Made by a program: the position numbers and the translations under genes. From Alcaligenes sp. SORT26 (GTDB lineage Bacteria; Pseudomonadota; Gammaproteobacteria; Burkholderiales; Burkholderiaceae_B), in contig NZ_CP070975.1 in assembly GCF_017377875.1 (NCBI RefSeq), positions 3,906,001-3,970,000 on the forward strand: a stretch of DNA of 64,000 nt, read 5' to 3'. The notes beneath the pieces are model-generated. The model did no database searches, had not been told where the DNA came from, and was given only the letters and a program-made list of their open reading frames with translations. The first letter of the stretch is position 1; every line of letters begins with the position of its first letter. This document shows, one piece after another, positions 56,186 through 64,000 of this stretch.

Positions 56186-57811
56186 TTACTGGCTCAACTT
56201 GCGTAAAGCATGGCGTATGACTTTGCCGGTGGTCGTCATAGGCAGGGCATCCACAAATTCGATCAGCCGTGGGTACTCATGTGCAGCCACCCGGCGCTTG
56301 ATGTGCTCCTGAATCTCCTTGACCAGCGCTTGTGATGGTTCGACATCCTCTTTCAGCACAATAAAGGCTTTCACCACTTCAGTGCGCTCCGGGTCGGGCA
56401 CGCCAATGACCGCGGCCATCGCGACAGAAGGATGCCCCATCAGGCCATCTTCAATCGGGCCTGGGCCAATGCGGTAGCCGGAACTGGTGATTACATCATC
56501 ATCCCGGCCTACGAACTGGATATAGCCGTCCTCGTCCTGCATGCCTTTGTCGCCCGTCAGCAGCCAATTGCCCACGAATTTCTCATGAGTCGCCTCAGGT
56601 CTTTGCCAGTAGCCCAGAAACATCACCGGATCGGGAGTTTGCACGGCAATATGGCCTTCGACCCCGGCTTTCTGAATTTGCCCCTGATCATCCACAATCG
56701 CGACCTTGTGCCCAGGCACCGCCTTGCCGATCTTGCCTGCCTGACCGGGAAACCAGGCCGAGCAGGAGGACACGATCATATTGCACTCGGTTTGCCCGTA
56801 GAACTCGTTGATGGTGATGCCCAGCTCCTGTTTTGCCCAATCCAGCAGTTGTGCGCCCAGTGACTCCCCACCGCTGGCAATGGATTGCAGTTTCAGAGGC
56901 CATTGCTCACGCGACCATTCACTGCGACGCAGCATCTTCAGGGCGGTGGGCGGCAGGAAGGTATGCGTGACGCCGTGTTCGGACATCAGCTTCCAGGTGG
57001 CTTCGGCGTCGAATTTGGGGAAGCGGTAGGCCAGAACGGGTATGCCGTGATGCCAGGCGGGTAACAGCACATCCAGCAAGCCGCCAATCCAGGCCCAGTC
57101 AGCGGGCGTCCACATCAGGCCTTCGCCTGTGGGCAGAAAGTTGTGCGACATTTCCACGCCGGGTAGATGGCCCAGTAGAACGCGATGCGCATGCAAGGCA
57201 CCTTTGGCTGAGCCCGTGGTGCCGGAGGTATAGATCAGCAAGGCAGGGTCGTCAGCACGGGTATTCAGCGTAGAGGGGGCAGGGTTGGGGTGCGCCTGGA
57301 TGGCTTGCCATAGGGACAGCGCTGGGTCTTGATCGTGTCGGCTATCACTTTGATAAAGGTGCTTGAGTTGCGGCAGGTGCTCCCGCAAAGGCAATACCGT
57401 ATTCAGTCCCGTTTGATCGGTAACGATTGTGCTGGCACCGGAGTCACTCAGGCGATAGCGCAAGGCATCCGTGCCAAACAGGGTGAATAAAGGCATGGCA
57501 ATGGCGCCGATCTTGTAGGTCGCCAAATGCGCCAGGGCAGTTTCCAGACCTTGAGCCAGAAAAATGGCGATACGGTCGCCCGCCTGTATGCCTTGAGCTT
57601 GCCAGGCGGCGGCCAGCGAATCGGACCAGCTCTTGAGTTGATCGAAGGTGTAGCGTTTGACCTGACCATCGGGCAGTTGCTGGATCAGGGCCAGACGTCC
57701 GGAACCATCGGCCCATTTGTCGCAGGCGTCTTGGGCAATGTTGTAGTGCTCGGGGATGGACCAGTGAAATTCCGAGTAGCTTTGTGAGTAAACAGAATCA
57801 GCAGACAGCAT
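56186..57811 (-). CDS. Acyl-CoA synthetase, ANL superfamily
   Basis: A 541-residue acyl-AMP ligase of the acetyl/medium-chain acyl-CoA synthetase group. Core motifs: P-loop-like YTSGTTGSAKGAL, Y/FYGQTE at the adenine site, GDKGMQDEDGYIQFVGRDDDVI (in parts) with the hinge and TTTGKVIR with the catalytic C-terminal Lys. The substrate may be acetate, propionate or a medium-chain acid. Start: ATG 57811; a TTG at 57829 is possible, neither has a strong site. Confidence 0.9.
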   Translation of the reverse strand: MLSADSVYSQSYSEFHWSIPEHYNIAQDACDKWADGSGRLALIQQLPDGQVKRYTFDQLKSWSDSLAAAWQAQGIQAGDRIAIFLAQGLETALAHLATYKIGAIAMPLFTLFGTDALRYRLSDSGASTIVTDQTGLNTVLPLREHLPQLKHLYQSDSRHDQDPALSLWQAIQAHPNPAPSTLNTRADDPALLIYTSGTTGSAKGALHAHRVLLGHLPGVEMSHNFLPTGEGLMWTPADWAWIGGLLDVLLPAWHHGIPVLAYRFPKFDAEATWKLMSEHGVTHTFLPPTALKMLRRSEWSREQWPLKLQSIASGGESLGAQLLDWAKQELGITINEFYGQTECNMIVSSCSAWFPGQAGKIGKAVPGHKVAIVDDQGQIQKAGVEGHIAVQTPDPVMFLGYWQRPEATHEKFVGNWLLTGDKGMQDEDGYIQFVGRDDDVITSSGYRIGPGPIEDGLMGHPSVAMAAVIGVPDPERTEVVKAFIVLKEDVEPSQALVKEIQEHIKRRVAAHEYPRLIEFVDALPMTTTGKVIRHALRKLSQ

Positions 57812-58143
57812 GGGAGGCACTTTTTCCAAAGGTAAAACAGACCTCCATCCTAACGCTTATGGCGGGATGCCCCTATCCGGGCTAGTCAGTAGAGAGGCGA
57901 GTAGGGAGATGGAAAGAAGGCGACGCTGACTGGACGCTGAAAGTGACAGGTAAGAAAAACGGCGCTGGGGGGGCGCCGTTTTTCGTCCTGCTTTACTGCA
58001 ACTGCCTGTACGACAACTGCTTTACTACAACTACCGACTTTTACTGCTAAAAGAACTGCATGTTGTCACTTCAAACGACTAACTACTGTTGCGAACAGCG
58101 ACTGCTCAGGGAAAAGTGATAGAGATGCCCTCAGGTCCAAGGA
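57812..58143. other. Intergenic region with hairpin
   Basis: Between the acyl-CoA synthetase start and the end of the next gene, about 330 bp. At 57955-57985 AAAAACGGCGC and GCGCCGTTTTT form a terminator-like hairpin, which may end the small secreted-protein gene. The stretch at 57990-58060 repeats ACTGC-like words irregularly. No gene is visible. Confidence 0.5.
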
Positions 58144-58554
58144 TTACTTGGCTTCCTTCGTGGCGGCATCACGATGTTGCTCGTGTCCTTCACGGTGACC
58201 ACGACGATGCTGGCCATCGGTCTTGCGTTCCACCACGGTAAAGGCGCCGTTTTCACCTTCGGAGCGGACGCGGACGACTTTCCCGTCTTTATCCACGACC
58301 ATGGCCATGATGTGATCACCACGCTGGTGCAAGCTACCTACCTTGGTGTAGCCCGCGTCTTTCAGGCGCTGGTAGGCAGGACCAATGTCTTTGACTTCAT
58401 CCGCGGTCAGGGGTTTGTGGTCGCGGGCCTGACGTGTTTGTTTCTGGGCGGTTTGTGTTTGGGCCGTGGGGGTCGCTTCCTGGGCAATGGCAGCGGTGCC
58501 GCCCAACAGGCTGGCGCTCAACAACAAGGCGGAGAAAAGGGAAGTGCGTTTCAT
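58144..58554 (-). CDS. Small secreted protein, PepSY-like
   Basis: A 136-residue exported protein: signal peptide with core LFSALLLSASLLGG and cleavage after AIA near residue 24. The middle (DIGPAYQRLKDAGYTKVGSLHQRGD, then VVDKDGKVVRVRSE) resembles a single PepSY-like repeat; the C-terminal tail is His/Arg/Glu-rich and might bind metal. The start is fixed by AAGGAG seven bases before ATG 58554. It is divergent from a second such gene and near a two-component system. Confidence 0.8.
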   Translation of the reverse strand: MKRTSLFSALLLSASLLGGTAAIAQEATPTAQTQTAQKQTRQARDHKPLTADEVKDIGPAYQRLKDAGYTKVGSLHQRGDHIMAMVVDKDGKVVRVRSEGENGAFTVVERKTDGQHRRGHREGHEQHRDAATKEAK

Positions 58555-58778
58555 GTATAGCTCCTTCATGTAATCGAAAAGTAGTGCTGTCAGATTCCTG
58601 GGTAGCTTCCTTTTGAGTGGGGAAGGTTTGTTTGCCCTGTCAGCCTGGTGCCCATTATGAGCAAGCGGCTCTGAATCTAAACTGAAGTCGCTGTTCATGT
58701 TATGTTCATCCGCAGCTTGCTATATAAGGGGGGCGTGATCTTTTGATCCCTCTTTTTTTTCTGCACGTACCGGTTCCC

Positions 58779-59333
58779 ATGATGTCCTTGAAACGATCTG
58801 CACTGCTTGTGTGTCTGGCCGCGGTTCTGACCGCCCTGATGCCACAGGTAGGAGCCCGCTCTCATGATGATGCCCCCGCCTGTGATACACATCGGCGGGG
58901 CGATTCGTCCTGGGAGACGCAAGAGCGCCCGGACTGGTCAGGGCATGAGTATTGGCGTGATGAGGACAATGACAGGCGGGACGAGGACTGTGAACGCCGC
59001 CCGCCACCACCACCTCCGCCGCCTAGAGATCGTTTTGGGCCTAACCCTGATTGGCCCCCCGGACCGGCGTATCGAGGCCATGATCAGGCCCGTGAGGCTG
59101 TACGCCGGGGTGAGGCCTTGCCCTTGAGGGAAGTACTGCGGCGTGTCCGCGGTGATTATCCTGGCCGGGTGCTGCGAGTGCAGTTTGAATATGATGATCA
59201 CTTTGAGCTTTGGGTGTACGACATCCGCATGCTGTTTGACGACAACCGTCTCCTGCGACTGAAAGTAGATGCCTTGAGCGCCGAAGTGCTGCTTGTGCGT
59301 GGCGTTAAGCGTCCGCATTCCAAAGGACATTGA
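58779..59333 (+). CDS. PepSY-like secreted protein beside a two-component system
   Basis: A 184-residue protein with a signal peptide (SALLVCLAAVLTALMP) and a poly-Pro/acid-basic linker (residues about 66-88, eight consecutive Pro). The C-terminal part (REAVRRGEALPLREVLRRVRGDYPGRVLRVQFE, then ELWVYDIRML) is a PepSY domain, often found in periplasmic modulators of sensor kinases. It lies one base before the response-regulator gene. Start is ATG 58779 or 58782; the site is weak. Confidence 0.82.
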   Translation: MMSLKRSALLVCLAAVLTALMPQVGARSHDDAPACDTHRRGDSSWETQERPDWSGHEYWRDEDNDRRDEDCERRPPPPPPPPRDRFGPNPDWPPGPAYRGHDQAREAVRRGEALPLREVLRRVRGDYPGRVLRVQFEYDDHFELWVYDIRMLFDDNRLLRLKVDALSAEVLLVRGVKRPHSKGH

Positions 59334-59334
59334 T

Positions 59335-60000
59335 ATGCGGATACTGGTTGTCGAGGACGAACCCACTCTGGCGGCACAATTGCAGCAGGCCCTGGAGCGG
59401 GCCGGTTATGCCGTGCAGGTAGCCCATGATGGTGAACAAGGCCACTACCAGGGTGAAGTCGAAGCCTTTGATGCGGTTGTGCTGGATCTGGGCTTGCCGG
59501 GGATGGATGGCGTATCGGTATTGAGGCGCTGGCGTGCATCGGACATCAATATGCCGGTGCTGATTCTGACCGCCCGTAATGACTGGCACGACAAGGTGGA
59601 AGGCATGGATGCGGGGGCGGATGATTATGTGGCCAAGCCCTTTCACATGGAAGAGCTGCTGGCCCGTATGCGTGCTTTGCTGCGTCGTGCGGCGGGGCAG
59701 GCGAATCCGCGCTTGCAATTAGGTGAACTGGAGCTGGATGCACGCTCCTCCTCGATCAGTTGTGCGGGTATGGTTCTGGCCTTGACCAGCCATGAATATC
59801 GCTTGCTGGCGTTCATGATGCATCACCCCGGTCAGGTCCTGTCACGTACGCAATTGACCGAGCATATTTACTCTCAGGACTTTGAGCGCGACTCCAATAC
59901 CATCGAGGTTTTCATTGGTCGTCTGCGCAAGAAATTGCCACCGGGCTATATCGAAACGGTGCGCGGAATGGGGTATCGCCTGGTGGACCCGCAAGCATGA
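59335..60000 (+). CDS. OmpR-family response regulator (PhoP-like)
   Basis: A 221-residue regulator: receiver domain with acidic pocket Glu7-Asp8, phospho-acceptor Asp51 (LDLGLPGMDG), Thr79 and Lys101, then an OmpR winged helix (ALTSHEYRLLAFMMHHPGQVLSRTQL, IEVFIGRLRKKL). Its TGA overlaps the kinase ATG by four bases. The target genes are unknown; the preceding secreted genes are candidates. Confidence 0.94.
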   Translation: MRILVVEDEPTLAAQLQQALERAGYAVQVAHDGEQGHYQGEVEAFDAVVLDLGLPGMDGVSVLRRWRASDINMPVLILTARNDWHDKVEGMDAGADDYVAKPFHMEELLARMRALLRRAAGQANPRLQLGELELDARSSSISCAGMVLALTSHEYRLLAFMMHHPGQVLSRTQLTEHIYSQDFERDSNTIEVFIGRLRKKLPPGYIETVRGMGYRLVDPQA

Positions 60001-61358
60001 TTGCGCTTCGCGGTCGTACCACCCTGGGTTCCTTGCGCAGTCGATTGCTGCTGGGGACCTTGGCCTGGATTTTGCTCAGCATTATCTTGGCCGGTCTGGG
60101 TTTGAACCGCTTGTTTCAGGACCACGTATATCGCCAGTTTGAGCAGCGTTTGCAAACGCATCTGGACCAGATCATGGCTGACGTGAATCTGGACAGCAGC
60201 GATGGCGTAACTTTGCAATCACGCTTGAGCGATCCCTTGTTCGAGCAGCCTTATTCGGGCATGTATTGGCAAATTGCACGTCAGGAAGCGGGCAGTAATC
60301 AGTGGACAGTGGCCTTGCGCTCGACCTCCCTGTGGGATGAAGCCCTGGATGTGAATGCGCCTGATACGCCCAATGGCGTCTTGTCGCTGACAGGCCCCGA
60401 AAAGCAGCGTCTGGTGGTGCTGCGTCAGGAGCTGGACGAGGTCAACGAGAAAGGCCAAAGCTTGCAGATCATGGTGGGCGGTAATCGGGAATTGTTGGCC
60501 GAACCTCTGGCCCGCTTTGAGCGGATTCTGTTTCTATCCTTGGGTGGCTTGGCACTGGGGCTGATTCTGGCCGCCGTGTTGCAAGTGGTGCTGGCTTTGT
60601 ATCCCCTGCAATTACTGCGCCGCCGTTTACTGGATGTGCAGGAAGGACGAGAACCGCAGGTAGGTGGCAGCTTTCCTAGTGAAATTCAACCTTTGGTGGA
60701 CGACTTCAATGCCGTGCTCAGTGCCAATGCAGGCATGGTGGACAGGGCGCGTGCGCAGGCCGGAAACCTGGCCCATGCGGTTAAAACACCGTTGACGATT
60801 ATGGGTAATGCCGCAGAGGCACAAGACCCGCATCTGGCGGGCCTGGTAAGCGAACAGGTAGCCTTGGCTCAGCGGCAGGTGGATCATCATCTGTCACGTG
60901 CACGGGCGATGGCGGTACGGGCAATTGGAGTACGTACTGATGTGGCGACTTGTCTGCAATCCCTGTGTCGAGTGATGGGGCGCTTGCATAGCGACAAGCA
61001 GATTCATCTGGAGCTATCCGCTCAAGACCTGGTCTTTAAAGGTGAAGAGCAGGACCTGCAGGAGATGGCCGGTAACTTGCTGGATAATGCCTGCAAATGG
61101 GCGAGCCAGCATGTCTGGTGTCAGGTATGGCAGCAGGACAATGTGCTGCATCTGGTGGTGGAAGATGATGGCCCCGGTCTGGACCCAGAGCAGTTGGAGC
61201 GTGTGTTTGGCCGTGGTCAGCGGGCCGATGAACGTCATCCGGGCTTTGGTTTGGGCTTGGATATTGTGCGCGAACTGGCGCGTAGTTATCAGGGACAAGT
61301 GCAGGCCAGTGCCTCGGAAAAAGGTGGCTTGCGTCTGGATTTGACCTTGGCCAGTTAA
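59997..61358 (+). CDS. Sensor histidine kinase (PhoQ-like)
   Basis: A 453-residue inner-membrane kinase with two transmembrane helices (about 14-36 and 180-200) around a periplasmic domain. The phospho-acceptor His260 is in AHAVKTPLTIMGNAAE, the H-box form of the PhoQ/QseC group; the N box is NLLDNACKWA and the ATP lid DDGPGLD. With the preceding regulator it forms one two-component unit of unknown stimulus. Confidence 0.93.
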   Translation: MIALRGRTTLGSLRSRLLLGTLAWILLSIILAGLGLNRLFQDHVYRQFEQRLQTHLDQIMADVNLDSSDGVTLQSRLSDPLFEQPYSGMYWQIARQEAGSNQWTVALRSTSLWDEALDVNAPDTPNGVLSLTGPEKQRLVVLRQELDEVNEKGQSLQIMVGGNRELLAEPLARFERILFLSLGGLALGLILAAVLQVVLALYPLQLLRRRLLDVQEGREPQVGGSFPSEIQPLVDDFNAVLSANAGMVDRARAQAGNLAHAVKTPLTIMGNAAEAQDPHLAGLVSEQVALAQRQVDHHLSRARAMAVRAIGVRTDVATCLQSLCRVMGRLHSDKQIHLELSAQDLVFKGEEQDLQEMAGNLLDNACKWASQHVWCQVWQQDNVLHLVVEDDGPGLDPEQLERVFGRGQRADERHPGFGLGLDIVRELARSYQGQVQASASEKGGLRLDLTLAS

Positions 61359-61359
61359 A

Positions 61360-61386
61360 ACGCCCGGCAGAGCGGGCGCTTTTTTG
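61360..61386 (+). terminator. Terminator after the histidine kinase gene
   Basis: Stem CGCCCG/CGGGCG with a six-base loop followed by six T. Confidence 0.85.
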
Positions 61387-61413
61387 GCTGTGTGGTCTGT
61401 GGAAAGAGGCAGA

Positions 61414-61815
61414 CTAGTTCCAGGGGCCGCCGTCACCGCCCAGACTGTAGCGACCGGCACCAATCAAACCTACCGTTAGAGCACCAATCAGGAACATGCC
61501 CTGAAGCTCCAGAGCCCAAATACCCTGGGCATTAAAACTGCCAATCTGGTTGCTATGGGCCAGTAACAGGGCGATGACCATGTTCATGGCTACAATCAAA
61601 CCACCCGCGCGGGCGTAGAAACCCAGAATCATCAGGACGGGAGCGATCACTTCGCCTATGTATACGCCCCAGGCCAGAAAGCCAGGCATATTATTGGCGA
61701 TCAGCATTCTTTCGATGCCACCAATGCCATAACGTATCTTGGCGATGCCGTGCAGCAGGATCAAGATACCGACCGTGACACGCAGCAAGAGTTTTCCAAG
61801 ATCATCACGAGACAT
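61414..61815 (-). CDS. DoxX-family membrane protein
   Basis: A 133-residue protein with four predicted helices. The N-terminal LLLRVTVGILILLHGIAKIRYG and the central helix with GEVIAPVLMILGFYARAGG are DoxX-family features. Role in respiratory or redox metabolism is known only for a few members. It converges on the sensor kinase gene. Confidence 0.88.
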   Translation of the reverse strand: MSRDDLGKLLLRVTVGILILLHGIAKIRYGIGGIERMLIANNMPGFLAWGVYIGEVIAPVLMILGFYARAGGLIVAMNMVIALLLAHSNQIGSFNAQGIWALELQGMFLIGALTVGLIGAGRYSLGGDGGPWN

Positions 61816-61897
61816 ACAGACGCTCCATTATGTAGTGGGACAGGAAGGTGCGTTATTGTAGAAGACCGGGTTCTTAAAAGTATGACGGAGCATTTAC

Positions 61898-62623
61898 ATG
61901 ACACAACAGCAGGCTGTCGCAGCAGAACTGGCCCCCAGCGGGGTTTTGCGTGTTGCCATGAATTACGGCAACCCCGTCCTGGCCCAACGCGGTGCCACTG
62001 AGCAGTCACCCAAAGGGGTGTCGGCAGATCTGGCCCGCAGCGTGGCGCAAGAGCTGGGTTTGAGTGTGCACTTTCATGGCTATGACGCCGCCCAGGCGGT
62101 GGTGGAAGCTGTGTACAAGGATGAGTGGGATTTGGCCTTTTTGGCGATTGATCCCAAGCGTGCTGAAAAGATCCGTTTTACAGAAGCCTATGTGCATATC
62201 GAAGGCACCTATCTGGTGCGTGCCGATTCGATCTTCCAGGCGACGGATCAACTGGATAGGCATGGGGTCTGCATTGCAGTGGGGAAAGGGGCGGCTTATG
62301 ACCTGTTTTTGAGCCGTAACCTGAAGCATGCCGATTTGGTGCGCGCTACGACCTCGGCTGCGGCCATTGATCTGTTTGTAGAGCAGGAACTGGATGCCGC
62401 TGCCGGTGTGCGCCAGCCTCTGGAACGCTATGCCAGTTCACGCAGTGGTCTGCGTGTTTTGCCGGATAGTTTCACTGTGATTCGTCAGGCGATGGCCGTG
62501 CCGTCGGAACGGACCCTGGCCCATGCCTGGATCGAGGCGTTTATTGCCCGACAGAAAAAAGAAGGGATGGTGGCGCAGTTTTTGGCCGATAGCGGCCAGG
62601 CCAATGTCACGGTGCCGGAATAG
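61898..62623 (+). CDS. Solute-binding-type protein (SBP_bac_3) without signal peptide
   Basis: A 241-residue two-lobe binding protein of the polar amino-acid type (GVLRVAMNYGNPVL, KGVSADLARSVAQELGLSVHFHGY, AAQAVVEAVYKDEWDLAFLAIDPKR). It begins directly at the first lobe with no hydrophobic signal. ATG 61898 has GGAG eight bases upstream and fits well, so the lack of a signal is probably real. It may act in the cytoplasm, perhaps as an enzyme. No permease or ATPase is adjacent; it overlaps the converging LysR gene by 17 bp. Confidence 0.82.
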   Translation: MTQQQAVAAELAPSGVLRVAMNYGNPVLAQRGATEQSPKGVSADLARSVAQELGLSVHFHGYDAAQAVVEAVYKDEWDLAFLAIDPKRAEKIRFTEAYVHIEGTYLVRADSIFQATDQLDRHGVCIAVGKGAAYDLFLSRNLKHADLVRATTSAAAIDLFVEQELDAAAGVRQPLERYASSRSGLRVLPDSFTVIRQAMAVPSERTLAHAWIEAFIARQKKEGMVAQFLADSGQANVTVPE

Positions 62624-63512
62624 GCTGAAGACGCGTATTCAGCTCGTCTTGCAGAGCCTGTCTGAACAGGGCCTGTGCCTTGCCCACCTCCTGTCCTTTG
62701 GACTGCAGCAGATAAATTGGCAAGTCCAGGCCATTGCTGCCAGTCGCGAACTGGATGCGGCTCAAGCGCCCCGACTCCAGTGAGGGGCCCAGGCATGACA
62801 AGGGCAGGTTCGCCCAACCCAGTCCCCGCTCCACCAGTTCTAGCGTCAGGGAGAGGTTATCTGTCTTCCATTGGCGCAGACTGAGCATGGATCGGTCTTT
62901 GCCTATATCGTCGTCGGGGCTGGTGATCACAATCTGCCTGTAGGCCTTCAGATCTTCCAATGGCCGGGGGTTATCTTGCAGCAAAGGATGGCCCGGCGCG
63001 GCGACGGCGCTAATGGTTTCTGTCCATAGCGATTGCACAATCCCCACGCTTTCCAGTTCCAGCCCCCCATAGGCGATGCACAGGTCCAGCTCACGCTTTT
63101 TAAGAGCCTTGACCAAGGTGTCTTGCGGCGCAGTCCGCAGCTCTATGTCCAGGCCGGGATAGCGTTGCTCCAGAGCTTGCAGGGCAATCAAGGCAGGCTC
63201 GGGGTTCACATCACACACAATGCCAAGACGTAAATGGCTTTCCAGCCCACCCGATAATTCCTGCAAATGCAGGCGCAGACTTTGCAAGCGACTGCTGATC
63301 AGTTTGGCATCGGGCAGCATGGCCAGCAGCTCTGCCGTTGGGACCGGCTCACGGCGGCTGCGATCAAACAGGGGCAGGTCCAGTTCGGCCTCCAGATTGG
63401 CTACCGCCATGCTGACGGCGGACTGAGTGCGGCGCAAGGCGCGTGCCGCGGCGGAGAAGGAGCCGTGTTCGACCACGGCGAGCAGCAGTTCAAGATGATC
63501 ACTGGTAAGCAT
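62607..63512 (-). CDS. LysR-family regulator, likely controller of the adjacent PACE gene
   Basis: A 301-residue LysR protein: N-terminal helix-turn-helix HGSFSAAARALRRTQSAVSMAVANLE, then the substrate-binding domain. It starts at ATG 63512 and diverges from a PACE transporter gene 97 bp away, the arrangement of aceR/aceI in Acinetobacter, where the LysR protein activates the transporter in response to chlorhexidine or diamines. The regulatory tie is inferred. Confidence 0.9.
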   Translation of the reverse strand: MLTSDHLELLLAVVEHGSFSAAARALRRTQSAVSMAVANLEAELDLPLFDRSRREPVPTAELLAMLPDAKLISSRLQSLRLHLQELSGGLESHLRLGIVCDVNPEPALIALQALEQRYPGLDIELRTAPQDTLVKALKKRELDLCIAYGGLELESVGIVQSLWTETISAVAAPGHPLLQDNPRPLEDLKAYRQIVITSPDDDIGKDRSMLSLRQWKTDNLSLTLELVERGLGWANLPLSCLGPSLESGRLSRIQFATGSNGLDLPIYLLQSKGQEVGKAQALFRQALQDELNTRLQPIPAP

Positions 63513-63609
63513 GGCTAAACCATAAGTAAAACTGATGGAATCTGACTTTTTCTAAAAGCTGTACCCCGGATAATCATCCTTTCGGACATTTTGATCAAGG
63601 ATATTTATC

Positions 63610-64000
63610 GTGCAGGGATGGAAAAGAAGAGTGGTCTATGTAGGTATGTTCGAGCTGTTGGGCATGATGGTGGCGGCTGTCGTGCTAGGACACTTGAGCG
63701 GGGCGGGGGCGATGGAGAGCGGTGTGCTGTCTTTCATGATCAGTACGTGCGCGGTATCGGTGAACCTGTTTTACAACATGCTGTTTGAGGCTTGGGAGCG
63801 TCGTCGCCAGATTCAGGCGCGCACCTTCTGGCATCGGGTGCTGCATGTGGCCGGATTTCAGATCGTGCTGGTTTCCTTGCTGATTCCGCTGATCGCGTGG
63901 TGGCTGGATGTCAGCCTGTGGAAGGCATTTCTGATGGAAGCGGTGCTGTTGGCTTTCTTTCCCATCTTTGCATTCATCTACAACTGGGCGTTTGATTCTA
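63610..64000 (+). CDS. PACE-family efflux protein (cut by right edge)
   Basis: At least 130 residues with four transmembrane helices of the tandem BTP fold. The start GTG 63610 has AAGGA nine bases upstream and gives M-Q-G-W-K-R-R. The essential Glu is at position 15 (VGMFELLGMM), as in AceI. Other motif positions: VNLFYNMLFEAWE in helix 2, and IYNWAFD in helix 4; helix 3 has VLHVAGFQIV, with Gln where many members have Glu. A second family member is at 8814-9239. Confidence 0.88.
   Translation, partial: MQGWKRRVVYVGMFELLGMMVAAVVLGHLSGAGAMESGVLSFMISTCAVSVNLFYNMLFEAWERRRQIQARTFWHRVLHVAGFQIVLVSLLIPLIAWWLDVSLWKAFLMEAVLLAFFPIFAFIYNWAFDS

Overview
The window looks like chromosomal DNA of a beta-proteobacterium of the Alcaligenaceae, most likely Alcaligenes. 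This rests on gene order and protein character: a RecB/AddAB-like nuclease pair before ffs-dnaX-ybaB-recR, greA-yhbY-rlmE-ftsH-folP-glmM, ppx/ppk/pst, and a modABC/modE unit whose modE carries two Mop domains. It is moderately GC-rich. It is almost entirely core and metabolic genes. I see no phage, insertion sequence, CRISPR array or rRNA operon. One tRNA gene and one small SRP RNA are present.

Left part (1-12.4 kb): the 5' part of a malic enzyme gene with a divergent LysR regulator; a six-gene minus-strand operon for uptake and breakdown of an unknown carboxylate (TRAP transporter dctP-dctQ-dctM, GntR regulator, DapA-family lyase, aldehyde dehydrogenase); a gene-poor stretch ending in tRNA-Arg(CCT); a PACE-type efflux protein; an HxlR regulator divergent from an NAD(P)-binding reductase and a secreted NTF2-like protein, with a perfect palindrome between them; and an MFS transporter.

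Middle (12.6-31.8 kb): ybaK and xerD; the molybdate system modABC with convergent modE and a ModE-like box; the two large nuclease/helicase genes of an AddAB-type double-strand-break enzyme; ffs; dnaX-ybaB-recR; a Tat-exported substrate-binding protein with its ABC ATPase and permease; a methyltransferase; and transaldolase.

Right part (31.9-64 kb): carAB; an lpxO-type lipid A hydroxylase with an SDR; a histidine phosphatase; an NCS2 pyrimidine permease; greA, yhbY, rlmE, ftsH, folP, glmM; an OlsB-like N-acyltransferase; a phosphate block (ppx divergent from ppk, then pstSCAB) with two good Pho-box candidates and no phoU; an acyl-CoA synthetase; two small secreted proteins beside a PhoP/PhoQ-like two-component system; DoxX; a solute-binding-type protein without a signal peptide; and, at the right edge, a LysR regulator divergent from a second PACE transporter, the layout of aceR/aceI.

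I found no clearly new multi-gene system. The points most worth following are the PACE-LysR pair and the second PACE gene in the same window, the TRAP/DapA/ALDH operon of unknown substrate, the in-frame hexanucleotide repeat in dnaX, a GraL-like hairpin before greA, a 40-bp perfect palindrome, and the cytoplasmic solute-binding protein.
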